Made by a program: the position numbers and the translations under genes | Shown here: positions 1 to 13,500 of the stretch, piece after piece | How the letters are laid out: the number at the start of each line of letters is the position of its first letter | How positions within the stretch are numbered: the stretch's first letter is position 1 | NCBI RefSeq assembly: GCF_000004075.3 | Contig: NC_026659.2 | Location: 2,852,001 to 2,916,000 of the forward strand | Length of the DNA: 64,000 bases | Source of the DNA: Cucumis sativus | Lineage: Eukaryota; Streptophyta; Magnoliopsida; Cucurbitales; Cucurbitaceae | Direction of reading: 5' to 3' | Notes under the pieces: model-generated | Databases searched by the model: none | What the model was told of the DNA's origin: nothing | Seen by the model: the letters and a program-made list of their open reading frames with translations, nothing else

Positions 1-2537
1 AATATGTATAAAAGTAAAGTGGTGTTTTTATCTTCTTTCTTTAATTTGTAAGGCTAAATAGTACAACCACCTCCAACCACCACATTAATCGTATATCTCA
101 TGAATAAGGTAGATAGATAATATATTATGGTAGACAATCGCACAGTTATGAAACTCAGGTACTTAGTAAGATTATTACATATTTTCTAATATTACACCAA
201 ACCCTAAAACCTAAAAACTAATTTCCCAGACTAAACCGAGTGATCCAAACATTTTTATTTGGAAAAGAAAAAAACGTTCTTTGGAGGCTTTTGTTTTTTC
301 TTTCAAAATTATGATTGCCTTTTGTGTTCTTTGAACTATATATGATTTCTAAAAGGTAAACTACATTTCATGTCCGCTTAGACTTTTCCTAAAATTCTTT
401 CTATTTAAAATACAAAAAGTAAAATGTGAACCAATTTGATCTTACTTATAATTAAATATTTTAGAGCTTAATTATTGGAAAGTTGGACTATAATTATTGG
501 GATCTAAAAAGGTGTGATAGGGACAACCAACAACCTAAAAGAAAAATTGAAACTTGAACATTGCTCGACTCCAACATGACGGTCGTCTCAATTTTCATTT
601 GAGATTTTATTAGATTTTTACTACGTCAAAGATAATATTGTAACTTTTTAAAACAAGATAGTCTTTAAACAAATGATCAAAAAGTTTGTCCTAACTTAAT
701 CAATTCTAAAACAATTTGGAGAAAAACACCATAAAATTTCTTAATTAAGTTATTTTCTTTCACAAAATTATTGAGTTTTCAATACAAACTTATAGAAGAG
801 ATGAAGAATAATTTGAATATCTAACACTTTATATAAGTATATACTGAATATGTATAATCCTCTCCTTATTTACATGATAATGTTTTCACAACATCAAATA
901 TCTTATACGTTTCTCATGAAATATCTAAAGGGATAAAAATGGGGAAAATATGAATCCAAACATAATAAACAATTTAGTTATGTTGTTTAATGAGAATAAA
1001 CCACAAGGAAAATATGCGAAAGGAAGAAACCAAATTAGAAGAGGAAATGGAAGGTAACCGTCCAAACCCCATTGATGTTGTTCATTACTTTATAATTGCA
1101 TGCCCTTTTGTTTGGCATTTCCTACTTATTTCTCTCATTTTACCGACACCTTCATTTTCTAGCGTTTTTCCGACAGCTACAAATGTTCGAATCAGTTTAC
1201 ATGTACTTAGAAAAAACTTATAAAATATTAATTTTTAGTAGATGATCACCAATGACTTAATGATCTAAAAAAACTTATAAATGTATTTCTAAAAGTTAAG
1301 AAAAATTGTCAAATATAGAAAATTTAGCAAAAATATTTACACTTCATACAAAAATCTGTAATAAATTTTGTATTTTGGAGGTTTTGTTCGTGTAAATAGT
1401 TTGTCAATTTTTTCTACTTTTCACACACCCTAAATCAATCTATTTTTTTAAAAAAGAAATTAACAAAATAGAGGACTACTAAAAATATAAAATTTATCCT
1501 ATTTAAATATTTTGTAAGAGGTTCTATTTTTTTTATATAATTTTCAATATATATATATATATATTATTTTCATAATTATTTCCATTTTCTATGTTGAAAA
1601 ATGTGACTAATTTTTCAATTATTAAACCTTTTCTTCCAAATAAGAAAAGAAAAAAAGAAGTAGAAGGTTTTGTTGAAATTTAGGTGTGAATTCACAACTT
1701 TTTCTTTATTATTATTTAGGTTTATTATCAAATGAAATTATAAATTCGTAGACTTGTCTGTATAACCTTTTTGAGGGTATGTTTAATATAATTCCGTACA
1801 TTAAAAAGTTTTTCAATTATTTCACATCTAATTCTTAAAATCTCATCTAAAAACTTATCTGAAATTAAATAGTCGTACAATCCTTAAATAATAAGATTAT
1901 AGTGTATTATATAAAACATTAAAGCGTGAAGTTAGGTCAGAATTTTATCAGTTGAAAATTCAACTTCTTCTTAGTAAAATTTTAAAATATAAAAATTTAT
2001 AGATACGTTAAATCTTTTCAGCCTAAAATTTTAATTATAATTGAATCGTACTTAAAAAAACAAAAAATCTCTCGAGAAAAAAAAATTCACCACATTCTTC
2101 TTGCAATTTATATAATATATTTTTAACAATTTAGATTTACATTACACGGATACATTTAATTAAACTATACTACATCAAATATTATAAATGTTTCTATTAT
2201 TTATTGTTGTTGTTATTATTTTTTCTTGTGTAAAACCCTTTCTCAAAATTAATTTGATGTATTCCATATCCCAACTTCAAAAGTTATGATAAAGAGAAAA
2301 ACAAACAAACATATAAGTATACTATAGAGAAGACCAAAAAGAAAAACTAATGAAGTTAGGTATCTACTTTTTTTTATGTATTAAATATCTAGACTCATTT
2401 TACCCCTATATATATATATAAATTAAATGGATTATTCTAGCTTTCTAAAATATTTATGGGTCTACTTTAATAATAAGTGTATATGCTTCATATATTTTAT
2501 GTAATATATATTTAATTTCTGTTAGTTATGAATAGAA

Positions 2538-2572
<35 letters not shown>

Positions 2573-3600
2573 AATTATTTATAAAATATAGCAAAATATA
2601 TAAATAAATGATAGAGATAGTTAGATGAATTTTGTTATATTTTATAAATAGTTTTAATACTTTGTTATTTTTAAAAATCATTTTTTTAATAATGAAAATA
2701 TTGATACGATTAAAAACTCAAAATCCATGCAAAAGAAAGATTATGATAATAACACTCATGTCACTACATTTTCTACGTTACAAAAATAACAAATTTAAAA
2801 GTCGATAAATCATTTAATAACTATATGATATCACTAATTATTTATTATATTTGTAATGCAATTTTTTTAAATACAATATTAAAACATTTTCAAACAAAAT
2901 ATTTAACCTAAATCAATTGTGAGAAGAGAAATAAAGAATATTAACTATGAAGATGCATATTTTTCAAGAATAAAGATAAAAACAAGAAATAGAAATTATA
3001 AACATGCAAGTGGACCAATGAAGTTTTGAAACTCTTCAATTATTAAGTCTACATGGCTATCATATAATACAAAATTTATTTCCTAAATAAAATAACTAAG
3101 TGTCATATAAAGTGAAAAATGTTATATATATAATATAGTTTTGGACTATAATCTTGATCCTACCACTATTAAAAGTTTCATTTTATTACAAATCTTTTCA
3201 AATTTGATTTATTTTAGTCCACTAACATTTATAAGGTTGATTTTGATCTTTATATATTTTTAAAATCTATTCATTTTTATTCTTATCTACTTTTAACGTA
3301 TCAAAATAACTTTTTCCTTAGAATATAGGATCAGAAAATCTATTGGAAAGATCGAAACAAACCTTTTGTAAATATAGAAGAAAAAAATGCAAAATTTAGA
3401 TAATAAAGTGTATTTAAAATAATTTGTATGAAAAAAAAGTTTAACGAGAAGTGTTTTTGTTAAGTCAATCAAAATAATATTTTGAACAAATTAAAAAATG
3501 TTGAATGAAATGAATGGTCAAAAGAGCAATCAATGAAGGCGCCTAAACAGTAAGCTTTATTCTTCAATACAATAATACTTATAAATCAATTGCATTGGCC
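1..3600. other. AT-rich intergenic region, no gene found
   Basis: No reading frame here resembles a known protein and none shows coding-like composition. The stretch is rich in A/T runs and holds simple repeats: a short TA run near 1547-1563, another near 2407-2420, and an (AAT)n microsatellite at about 2538-2570. The last few hundred bases may include the promoter of the gene that follows. Confidence 0.6.
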
Positions 3601-3652
3601 AGGCCAAGTGCTTCATTGATAAATCTCATCTGGGTCTGTTCCCATTTTTCAA

Positions 3653-3838
3653 ATGGAACGATCACTTGCTTGCCCCAGTGATAAGAAACAGCTTCCGTCG
3701 ATTCAGGGGGACGCTAATGCATGGTGTTCTTTTATTAATATTTTCTCCTTTTCGAGCTTCGTGAATTTCTATTTCTTGCTTTGTTTCTTTGTGTTTCTGA
3801 CTGCTTTTTGGTTGAAACCCAATCTGATTTTGTGGTAG
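3653..3838 (+). promoter_or_regulatory. possible upstream ORF in the leader of the VAN3-binding-like gene
   Basis: A 61-codon ATG-initiated frame lies about 190 bases before the main start at 4030, with an A at -3 and G at +4. Its product has a hydrophobic, Phe-rich second half and no family resemblance that I recognise. Whether it lies in the mature leader depends on the transcription start and on any leader intron, neither of which can be read here. It could be a translated uORF that damps the main frame, or chance. Confidence 0.25.
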
Positions 3839-4029
3839 TTCAGAGCACGAGGCCTTTGGAATGTCAACTTGAATCTGTTCTTGTCTGGATGTTTCTGGGT
3901 ATTTAAACTTTAAAGTGTTAGTGAAAATGCCGCCGAGAGAATTGTTATTGGAAGAGACTATTTTTAGTTAGAAACACAGGGCTGTTTGATTGTACTTCTG
4001 TTGAAAGGATTTTGGGGGTGGGAAAGAAA

Positions 4030-6217
4030 ATGGAAAAGGGTTACTGTTCAAGTCGGAAACTTGGCTCAATTCATGGGTTAAAGAGTATGGTGGAAGATGA
4101 GGAAATGAAAATGGTGTCTTCTTTTCCTTCAATTCCTCAGCCTCAAACTCCACAAGAGCCCATGGAGTTTTTGGCAAGGTCATGGAGTCTATCAGCTTCT
4201 GAGATTACAAAAGCTCTTGCTCAAAAGCAAAAGCAACTTTACATTGAAAGGAGCCCCGTCACAATTCCTGAGACCATTGTTGCCCCACAACTTGTAAGCT
4301 TTTCTTTTCATATATATAAGAAGTTAGTTATGAAAAGCATTTGCTTTTTCAGCTCTGGCTTGTTTTTTGTATTTTGCTAAATGCTTTGCTGAGTGATTGT
4401 TTGTACTATTGCTTTTCTACAGCCAGAAAAGATGGTGAATTCTGTCCATGCTTGGAGAGTAGGATCATTTGGAAAGTGGTTTAACTTTCCCCACAAGGAG
4501 GCTGGTAATAGTATTGTCAAAAAGAAGGATAGAGCAAGAATTGAAAATGCTAGAGTTCATTCTGCTATATCCGTGGCCGCACTTGCTGCAGCCTTGGCTG
4601 CTGTCGCAGCAGCAGAGAACTCTGATGGCTCTGATTCGAAAATGGGTGCGGCTCTGGCCTCAGCTACTGAGATTTTGGCGTCTCATTGCATAGAAATGGC
4701 CGAATTTGCGGGTGCGGACCATGAGCGCGTCGGTTCGGTTATTCGATCCGCAGTTGATGTTCGGAGTCCGGGTGACCTCATGACTCTAACAGCTGCAGCT
4801 GCCACAGGTACTTGCTCTAACAATTCTATGGCAGTTTAAGATCACTAGTTTCATTTGAAGAAAGCATATTTGTGTAAACTGTTCATATGGAATTCCAACA
4901 AGTTGAGAGAAATGATTTGAAAATGACAAAAATCTCTTCCATTTCTTAACTATCTACCAACTGTCTTGATCTTATTTAATGATTAATTATTTCTTATTGC
5001 TAATCCAGCTTTGCGAGGAGAAGCTGCTTTCCGATCAAGATTGCCAAAGGAAGGCCGAAAAATTGCTTCTGTGAGTCCTTATGATAGGATAACGGCCCAG
5101 AATCATTGGGCTACAGCTTTTAATAGTCATATGGAGGAGCAGGAACTTCCTTGTGTGGGTGAATTACTGCAGTTTTCACGGAAAGGTACAGCTTTTTTTA
5201 CTTTACAGAGATCAATTTCTTTTACGTTCTACATCAGTGTATTTAATAACAGAACCATACATTAAATTACCCATAAACCTAAAGTTAATTATATCAATGA
5301 TATCAATGCTTAAAAGTTCTCATTGTGCGATCGAAAATGTATAAAAAACCCAAGAAGTAAAAATCATTATTAATTGGCGAGAACATTAGGGACGTATAAA
5401 CATTGGACTTTCTGTTTTGATACAGTGGTAAAATCACTCATGAAATCCAAAAGCTTAAGTCATAGGCTACAATAAATTTTATTGTAACATTGTGCCGAGT
5501 TCAAAACATAACAAGTTTTGTTGAACTTGACCTATATATTTGAACATCTATTGCTCTTAGACAACTAAAGTTTAACATTAGATCATTGGTTGAGCTGCTC
5601 AATCTAAACCACTACTCGTTGTACGAACAGGACACCTGAGATGGAAGGAGGTCTCCGTCTACATCAACAAGAAATCTCAGGTAAATAATTCAAAACTCAA
5701 GCAAAGATGATTCGTGAAGAACAAAACTCAAGCAACGATGACTCGTCGAGAAAGCGTGTAATAAACCATAGAAACTATGATCCAAACTGGTAATGAATAT
5801 CTCTCCCATGTGATTTCAGGTTATAGCATCGATTAAAAGCAAGCATGTTGGAGGGACCTTTTCCAAGAAAAACAAATGTATGTATCTAATATAATTATTT
5901 TCTTCATCATCCTGTTTATCTCCTAGAAAACGACTTGTCCTAACCGTTCTGTGAAACCGTGGTTCTGTTGTGTTCTAGGTGTGGTTTACGGGCTCTGCGA
6001 CGAAACTTCTTCATGGCCATACGAAAGAAAGAGAGATATCTCGAACGAGATCTATTTCGGCATGAAAACCGCACAAGGCCTTCTAGAGTTCAAGTGCAAG
6101 AACAAGAACCATAAGCAGAGCTGGGTTCAAGGGATTCAAAGTCTTCTTCATCGAGTTAACTGCATTGAAACAACGAGAAGGTCTTTACAGATTTTGAGTT
6201 TCAGTGAGAGTATATAA
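4030..6217 (+). CDS. VAN3-binding protein / FORKED-like (DUF828 plus PH-like domain)
   Basis: Six exons join in phase: 4030-4293, 4423-4807, 5009-5185, 5631-5680, 5820-5877, 5979-6217, giving 390 residues. All introns are GT..AG. Residues 45-53 read MEFLARSWS, the family signature, followed by SASEITKALA. An Ala-rich helix (VAALAAALAAVAAAE) and the TLTAAAATALRGEAA segment complete the DUF828 region. Exons 4-6 (from about residue 276) form the PH-like domain, including WKEVSVYINKKSQV and, near the end, QSWVQGIQSLL. Known members bind the ARF-GAP VAN3/SFC and act in vesicle traffic that places PIN auxin carriers for leaf-vein continuity. The length fits the shorter members of the family. The start was chosen because it is the first ATG in frame; codons upstream at 4012 are not ATG. 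Family assignment is firm; which paralogue it is was not decided. Confidence 0.9.
5400..5625. repeat. possible decayed repeat in intron 3 of the VAN3-binding-like gene
   Basis: The intron holds a stretch around 5420-5475 (a GATACAGTGGTAAAATCACTC-like core, then AAAAGCTTAAG) that recalls a repeat common in plant introns. I saw no terminal repeats or target duplication, so this is a weak call. Confidence 0.25.
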
Positions 6218-7842
6218 ATTACATATGGATTTGGTATAAGCATATAAATATATATAAATGTGATGTATAAATCAAGAGAAATGAGCTGTTAGTACCAAAG
6301 TTCTGTAAACTCTATTATTGTTAGTGTGCATAAAATCTTGGTATATCAAGTTTTTCTTATTTGATAATAATAAGTAACGTCCTAAAGTTGAGTGGCTCAG
6401 CCTTTGGTAAATCTAAATTCAAATCTGCAGATTTAATTTGCCCTCTTCTTCTTAGTTTCTCCCACAAAAGTTATTTAACCTTCCCTACATAGTACCATAA
6501 ATAAGATCATAAGTAAAGAAGTATATATCAATTATTGTTCAATTCAAGTTTGATGAATTAACATTTCATTTGTTTGTTTGTCTCAAAATCGAGAATGATA
6601 AAAAATCACTTAAAAAAGTTTCCCACCAACCAAGTTCATACTCCCACAAAAAACAACAAAATAAAGCTGTATTTAGTTGATAGTGTTAGCCTGTGTTTAA
6701 GATTGGTTTTGGAACTAAGTAGAATTGATTATAAAACAACCCTAATCGTTTTTTGTATTTGGTAAAATAAAGTATAATTAAGTCAACTAAAATCACTTCT
6801 AAGTCACTTCTTTATTTCATGCCAAGATTATCCTAAAAGCATATGTAGTTTTTTATTTATAAAATTTAAGATTTAATTTATATATCTGTTTTAACCAAAA
6901 CACTTCCATACTATAGCTAATCTTACCAAAAATATAGTTGCCAACGATTATTTTAAAACCGGCCACAATTAACAAACCATATGCAGTGAGAGACTTCCTA
7001 TTTTAATAGATTTTGATATATTTACAATTTTTTAAAAAATGTTGTTACAATATTTAAGAGTGTGTTTGAGAGTGATAGTTGGAGTATTGATTTTAGAAGA
7101 AAAAAAATAGATACTATAGAGTCGATTTGTAAATAATCAAATTTATGTTTGGTATGAAACTCTTAAAATTGCTTTTCAATAATTATATTTAGTTCTAAAT
7201 TAATTTCTATTTATTTATTGTTAAATATTTATTTGCATTATATATATATATATAGATATTGAAAGAAATTCAAAACATATACAACGTTTTTTTCTATTAA
7301 CATTTTAGACAATCAACTATCATCTTTTATTCCAATATTTAGAACTTAAAAAAAGTTACAAATGCTTAACGACCAATATTTTACACTAAAATTAAATTAG
7401 ATAACAATTTTAGAGCAATTCTCGATCATGCACCTACCTTCTTAAAATCAATTTAAAATGATTTTATACTTTTATAAAACAGAAAAGTGATTTAGACCAT
7501 CTCAAAATCACTATCAAATAAGATTTAAAAGATGAATGTTTATGAAAATTTTGACAGAAATATTGATAAATTTTCTAATTTTGACAAATATTAAAAAAAA
7601 CAAAAAATTTAAATCAATATTTTTAAATAAGTAAACATATTTATCTTTCATGGGTTGAATATCGATAAAAATATAGCTTATATGTAAGAAAATTTTATAG
7701 TATGCTTCCAAACACACCTTCGGAGGACAAAGTAGAAATCAGAAATGAAGAAGTGAATTAAAACGGTTGCGGTTCTTCTTCCTCCCTTCACCATAATCCT
7801 CGGCTTCAACCTTATTCGATCCTCTCCATCTCTAAACAACAA
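6218..7842. other. intergenic region between the VAN3-binding-like gene and the 53-aa protein gene
   Basis: Apart from the MITE-like element at 7065-7518 and a TA-rich run near 7236-7255, I see no gene. The first 100-200 bases are probably the 3' UTR of the upstream gene. The last 100 or so, which are pyrimidine-rich (CTTCTTCCTCCCTTCACC near 7770), are probably the leader of the downstream gene. Confidence 0.5.
7065..7518. mobile_element. MITE-like element with short terminal inverted repeats
   Basis: The left end reads TTTGAGAGTGAT (7065-7076). The right end reads ATCACTATCAAA (7507-7518), whose reverse complement TTTGATAGTGAT matches the left end at 11 of 12 positions. The 454-bp interior is AT-rich and has no coding capacity. 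The end sequences recall a common plant non-autonomous family whose ends read like GTTTGGGAGTGATTTT; that link is from memory. A target duplication was not established. Confidence 0.5.
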
Positions 7843-8157
7843 ATGCCTGTAAGTTTCTCCATCTTTAAGATCCAGATCTCGTTTAACACTAAATCAATTC
7901 AAAATCTCATATTCTAGGGTTCTTTTTGTATAAATTTCGTTTTCTTATGCTGTGGAAATCCTGAATTTCTGATCCGGTAAACTTGATTTCGTTCCTCGCA
8001 GTTCAGCACGTTCATTGAAGTGGAACCGCCCAGTCCACTCCGATACATATTTGGGGCTGTTATAATGATGATCGGAGTCGTATTGCCTCTTGGATACATG
8101 CTGTTCCGGAATAAGCGTGGACCTTCTTCTTCTTCTTCTTACTCCAAACAGACGTAG
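7843..8157 (+). CDS. small single-pass membrane protein, 53 aa, function unknown
   Basis: Two exons: 7843-7848 (only ATG CCT) and 8002-8157, joined in phase 0 by a GT..AG intron. The product opens with MPFSTFIEVEPPSPLRYIFG. One hydrophobic helix follows at residues 18-37 (FGAVIMMIGVVLPLGYMLF region), then basic NKR and a short Ser-rich tail (PSSSSSYSKQT). I believe a tiny protein of this shape (IEVEPPSPLRY before one membrane helix) is conserved in land plants without a named function; that is recollection, not a search. The charge pattern (basic residues after the helix) suggests the C terminus faces the cytosol. A two-codon first exon makes this gene easy for gene finders to miss. Confidence 0.7.
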
Positions 8158-10551
8158 GTGTGCCTATGAAATTTACTTGTCTTATTAGATTATTAGCTCT
8201 GTCTAATTTAATCATGATCTGTTTATGATTGCAACTCATGGTCAATATGAAATTCTATTTGTCCTTTAATTATTCGTTAACTTGATTTGTGGACTTCCGG
8301 AGCTCGGTTTTATTTCTTCTAGCGTTCGTTATTAGTATTCAGCTGTCTGAATTCACATTGTAAATTCCTACATGATTTTTTTTTTGTGTTGAATTATTTC
8401 TCGGGGATGTTAAAGGTGAAGGGAATGTCTCGTTTTGCGCTGAATTATCGATGTTGAGATTGAGAAAAGAACGATTATGCAGAGTATGCTGAAGCAAAAT
8501 TTTTTGGGTCATAGGAGCTCCTTGTCTTCTTAGCTCATTGGTTACATTTGTTTAGGCTCTCTGCTTGAACAAGTTGTGGAACTATCATAAATTTAACAAA
8601 TGATGTCAAAATGAGAATAGCTAAGCAGTAACGGGTATGATCCCTCCTCTAAAGGTGGGAGGTTTGAATCCTCCAACCACAATAGTTGTTCTAAAAAAAG
8701 AAATCTGACAAATTATCATGATCCTAAACTAGTTTTGTGCATGGAGGTAGAGGGAGAGTGGGATATTTTGAGTAGCTAATTGGTATGCCTATTCTAGGTA
8801 TAATTTGAGTTGGTACATGTTGAAAGTTTGAAAACTTTAGTGGACAGATTTACTCATTCAACTTACAAATTATTAGACTTCGTTTTCAAGATCTCCTTTC
8901 AGATTTATGGATGGAAGGAATCCGAGATTCTTTTAGAGCAAATACCTTCCTTGGTTTGATCGGTTTGAGTTGCTAAACTGAAACCATCCTCCTGGTGCTC
9001 TCTCCAAGTCGTTTGCTAATTTTTTTTATTAGATTTGTATTGATTTGATTTTGGATACCTTCACTTTGTAACTATCCTTGCAATTGTTTTGCATTACGTT
9101 TGCTTTTAGTCCCTCCCTAATGAAATTTGAATAATCTACCTTTTGAGCATTACTCTCTTCTCATTTCTTTGTTGAAAAAGTTCCGTTTATTGTTTGAAAA
9201 CACTGAAATAGTTCATTTCTTCTTTCCTTCGACCTCTCAATATCCTCTTCTCCCCATTGCTGCCGAAGTTTGTCATCTGCTTGTGCCTCTATTATTAGTA
9301 TTTCACTGATGACGGAAAGGCAATGTTAATAACTAGGTGGTAATGGATAGAGAGGCATATTGTCGATGGAATTTTCATCTTCCTCACAATAAGTGGTTGT
9401 CCAGAGTAAATTAAGACATTCAATTTGCAGAATGAACAATCTATATGATGATAGTGCCATCCCCCTCGTACTTTATACTTGATCTATTGCCCTTTTACCT
9501 CCCTATTCTCTTTTTTCTTATGAAATCTTAGTCCTTGTAGCCCATTTTTAGTTTCAGAGTTGATCATCGTTGGGAATTGTACGTACATGATGCATTTATA
9601 ATTAATGTAGGCATTTTCTAACCCCCATAAATGTAAAAGTTCTCTCTTATCTTCATGGAGGAACATCATTTTGGATTTTTGATGGAAGAAGATTCGACGA
9701 AGGAAAATTATTCCATAATTCTTTTGACCTTCAGGTCTAAGATAATCCTTCTCCTATCTGTGTCAATTGAGAGCTATCAACATGTAAAACATGTAAAAGT
9801 TACATGATTCATATTCGTAACGTTCTATAAGTTTTACGAAAGGACTATAGTGTAGTTTAAAGAAGGGCAGTGGAAGAGCTTGTAAGCAAAAAACTATAGA
9901 TCTTTTGTAGTACATTGATACTTTTTTTGTGCAACACTAATGGGAAATCTGAAATTTGAAATTTTCAGGACCAAAGTTTTGATTTAGTTCCATAGAGGAA
10001 GAGACGCTTCTATTTCAGTTTTGGGGTCTCAGCTAATGGAGGGTGATGCTATTCTTCACAGGGTAATGTAAAAAATGCATTGAGATTTCAAATTTCTGTG
10101 GAAACTTACACGATTATAGTCCTAATCCAATTAAGGCATCGTCGTTTTGTATCGTTGAAAGAATTGTGTGTGGTTGCCTGTTGATGACATTCATTCATAG
10201 AGCCATGAAAGTAGTCTTTCTCGGTCCTAAAGATTCTCTTTCCCATCAGTGACTTTTCAATTTAAAGATTTTAGGTTTAGCCGAATTGGACGTTAATCAA
10301 ACATTGCACTGCTACTAATCTTTTCTTTTCGTTCTATGCTTAGAAGAATCCTTCCAATGATCAATATCCAAACCATTATCACAGGTAGGAGAAATGAAAG
10401 CAATGTTGTGTGTAGAAATATTGGAGTAGGAGAATGAAAGCAACAACTCGTAATATTATTAGTATATTTGTTGTGAAAATTGTGCTGAGAGTACTGTATA
10501 TGAATAGAGTGAATAGGCAAAGAAGGTTATGAAGTCAAATCTCGTTAAGAA
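8158..10551. other. region without a convincing gene
   Basis: Beyond the 3' UTR of the 53-aa protein gene and the SINE-like copy at 8605-8702, I find only short frames without family resemblance. The right end, just below 10552, is the 3' flank of PSD1, which is transcribed towards this region. Confidence 0.5.
8605..8702 (+). mobile_element. tRNA-derived SINE-like element
   Basis: An A-box-like TAGCTAAGCAG at 8618-8628 precedes a B-box-like GGTTTGAATCC at 8661-8671. The B box sits inside a perfect T-arm-like hairpin (GGAGG, loop TTTGAAT, CCTCC). The copy ends in TTGTTCTAAAAAAAG, as SINE tails often do. No functional tRNA can be folded from it (no acceptor stem), so this is a retroposed element rather than a tRNA gene. 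Confidence 0.5.
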
Positions 10552-13500
10552 TTATTTCCACCTTCCCAGTGCTTCTCCGGCTCGGACTCGGTCTCCACGT
10601 TTAATCGAAAACTTGAATTCTGATCTGGAGTCGTGTAAATTAGAAACAGGAGCCTGGAAGATGAGTACCACAGTTGATCCCATGTTGAAAGCTGCCATCT
10701 GCAAGCATTTGCCACACATCGAAGTTAACATGTAGTCAATAAGCAAAAGAAAATCTTGATTTGTTCAGACAGATCAATAACAAACAGCTTTCATCATTAG
10801 ATTAAAGTCTGATGTTTGATATTATACTTTTATATGTGATTTTCATAAAGTCGAAACTTATTCTCAAGTTTAAATAAAGTTGTTAAAGAGAAATATCTCA
10901 AAAGACACCTCATCCCCCTTTTTCAGCATTATCCCCACGCCTTCGGGTTCATATACCCTTTCCTCAGGAGGATCTGAATGGAGTGATTTTCTCCTCTTCG
11001 GTTTGTTTGTCCGAAGCTCTGGCTCAATGAAAACCTGAAACGTTCAGTGGTTAAGACCAAAGAATTTGCAATCACAAGAAGCTTAGTAATGATTAAAATC
11101 ATTTTTATTATTTTTAAAATTATCTTGTTAAATGTTCATTTTAAACTAATTTTGATGATATAAAAGTTTCGATTAAAAGTATTAAATTAAATTTTGAGTA
11201 TCTAAATATAATTTTAAACGTGACAAAAGTGGTTTGTAACAAGTTATTTTGTTCATATAAGCTTTGGTGCACGAACTTGAAGAGATATTGATCACCCAGG
11301 TTGCATATCCACTGCACACATATCTTCTATTCACTAAACTAAGCCAAAACCAATAGAAAGGAAAACTCACTTGACAATTATAAATGTATTTTCAGATTTT
11401 CAAACCGTCTTTTTCCACTTTCTTGGTCAGGTTTCCAAATAATAGAGTTCAGAGTTTATAGCTTTATCAGCTCCAAGGAGAAGCATGATTACCTCGACAG
11501 ATCCAATATTTGTTGCCCCAATAGCAGCAATGGCCATATATCCTTCCTGCCATAGACCTTCTAGCACAACCTGCAACATCGCCAACGATAACTTAAAGGC
11601 CTAGTACCTGTGAAAAATAAATTTCGGATAGCAACTTTTAAAAAAATCCTAGATAATTCACAAAATTTTCTTGAGGAAATGAGGTTCTTAGGAATTTGGG
11701 TCACAAATTTGAAGCAAATAAAGCAGTTTGAATTACCATACAGACTAGTAGATAAACCAAGGAGTTTTAGATATGTTCACCCCTACTTGAAAGGAGAGTA
11801 ATAAAGAAGAGACGGGGAAAGTACCCTTTCATTCTCAACATATAAGTTCCTTATTGTTCTAACAGCTCGCTCATTCACAGGAAATAGGTGACCTGAAAAT
11901 TATAGTTGGAAAGTGAAACAAGATGGTTGATGAATAAAAAACTTTTCTTTTCTGATAAAGAAACCAAGTTTCAAAATGTAAACAACTTTTTAATAAGACA
12001 ACTACCCGAAAAATGGCGCCGAACAAGAACCTGCCAATCAACTGGTGAGTGTATTCGATGGTAATCTCCGGGCTTCAAGTATATTACACAGTAGAAAAGA
12101 CCTTTCACTGGGCTGTAACGAAAATTTACAATGTAAATCAGTAAATTGTCACGTGGAGAAACTTCATCTCTTGAAGAACATGACTTTCCAGAGAAGATTA
12201 AAACTTCAACTAGAGCTAAGAGGAACAAAATGATAGTGAAGAGAGACTCATTAATTCTTTATAACAGCATGCACATCATCAGAGTTGGCAAATTACGTCT
12301 TATACTTCTAGATATAAAATGCATACCAAAATGAAATCACAGAAAAGATATCGGGGGAGGGAGACTACTTAAGAAAATTGAGAAAAGAGTAATGTTTCTT
12401 TTCTCAAATCATGTTTTGTTTTGCAGCAATAATTTTTTTTCTTCCCATGCCAACACATCAATATAGACTGGCCTACAAGTGTCAAAGTATTTCAGTACTT
12501 CCGTACCATGTAGAGACGGGGTCCAAAACTTTAGGGTAAGCCAGAGAAATTTTCCACCATGACCTTTTCCCACTATCAGTAGAACTATTTTCTTGTCCAC
12601 TGCCCTCTTCATTGCCATCCCCGGCTGCCATCATGGGAAGTAAAGAGCCAGTACCAAGAAGAGCAGCAACAGAATATGAAAATCCTTTAACTTGCTCAAT
12701 CATTGCCCCTGCTCCTTTCAGTTCACCAAATCTTAAAACTGTACCATCCACCGGACTAACCTAATGACAATTAGCAGGTCATACACTTCAAATGTAGTTT
12801 TTGAGAATGAAAATTTTCTAGGATGATTAAATGTTCAAGATCCTGGTTACCAGTTACCAGACATTGTAAATCAGGGTCAATGGGCCGGCAACCCTCCTTT
12901 AAGGAGCGCACAAAGAACTCACGTAATGAAGCATATTCATCCAGAGGAAGAGCTACTTCTTCTAAATCTATAATGTAAAACAGATAATAACTTTAATTAA
13001 TCCTCTTTATTTTCAGTAAAAGTATATAGACCCAGTTCGCAAATCCAAAATACTGAACAAGACATAGAAACAAAAATCCAGTTCAATGAAAAGAATCGAG
13101 TAAAAATACTAAGGTGAATCATCATACTTGAATGAAATGCCCGAGCCCATGCCCTATGCACATATGGTCGCAGCCAGATAGGAAGTTCCTAAACCAAATC
13201 AACATAACATCACATACAATGTCAACACTACAACAGTAGAGAGAAAAAAAGAAAAGAATTATGGAGACTATTTATACGTCTTTATAGGAAAACATAGCAT
13301 TAATATCAAAGAAATATGATTTCTTAGAGACGTTACTCAAATATGGGTAAAATGGTAAAAGTATGTAGTCTCAGTTTTTTTTTCTCTTCTTTTTCCCCCT
13401 CCTTTCACATGGAGAAAACTTTTCCATGGTAATTTTAGTAATGAGATAATCAAGAGGACCAAATGTAAGGCTTAGACAAATGAAATGAATTAGTCTAACG

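Noticed and set aside
990-1223. 77-codon frame in the left AT-rich region
   Set aside because: No family resemblance, starts and ends in AT-rich sequence, no splice partners; expected by chance.
8605-8702. functional tRNA gene
   Set aside because: Only A- and B-box-like motifs and a T-arm are present; no acceptor or anticodon stem pairs.
10529-10735. 68-codon plus-strand frame
   Set aside because: It is antisense to the last exon of PSD1, whose minus-strand frame has the NMGST motif.
12482-12751. 89-codon minus-strand frame as a separate gene
   Set aside because: It is PSD1 exon 7 read through its donor; the real exon is 12507-12760.
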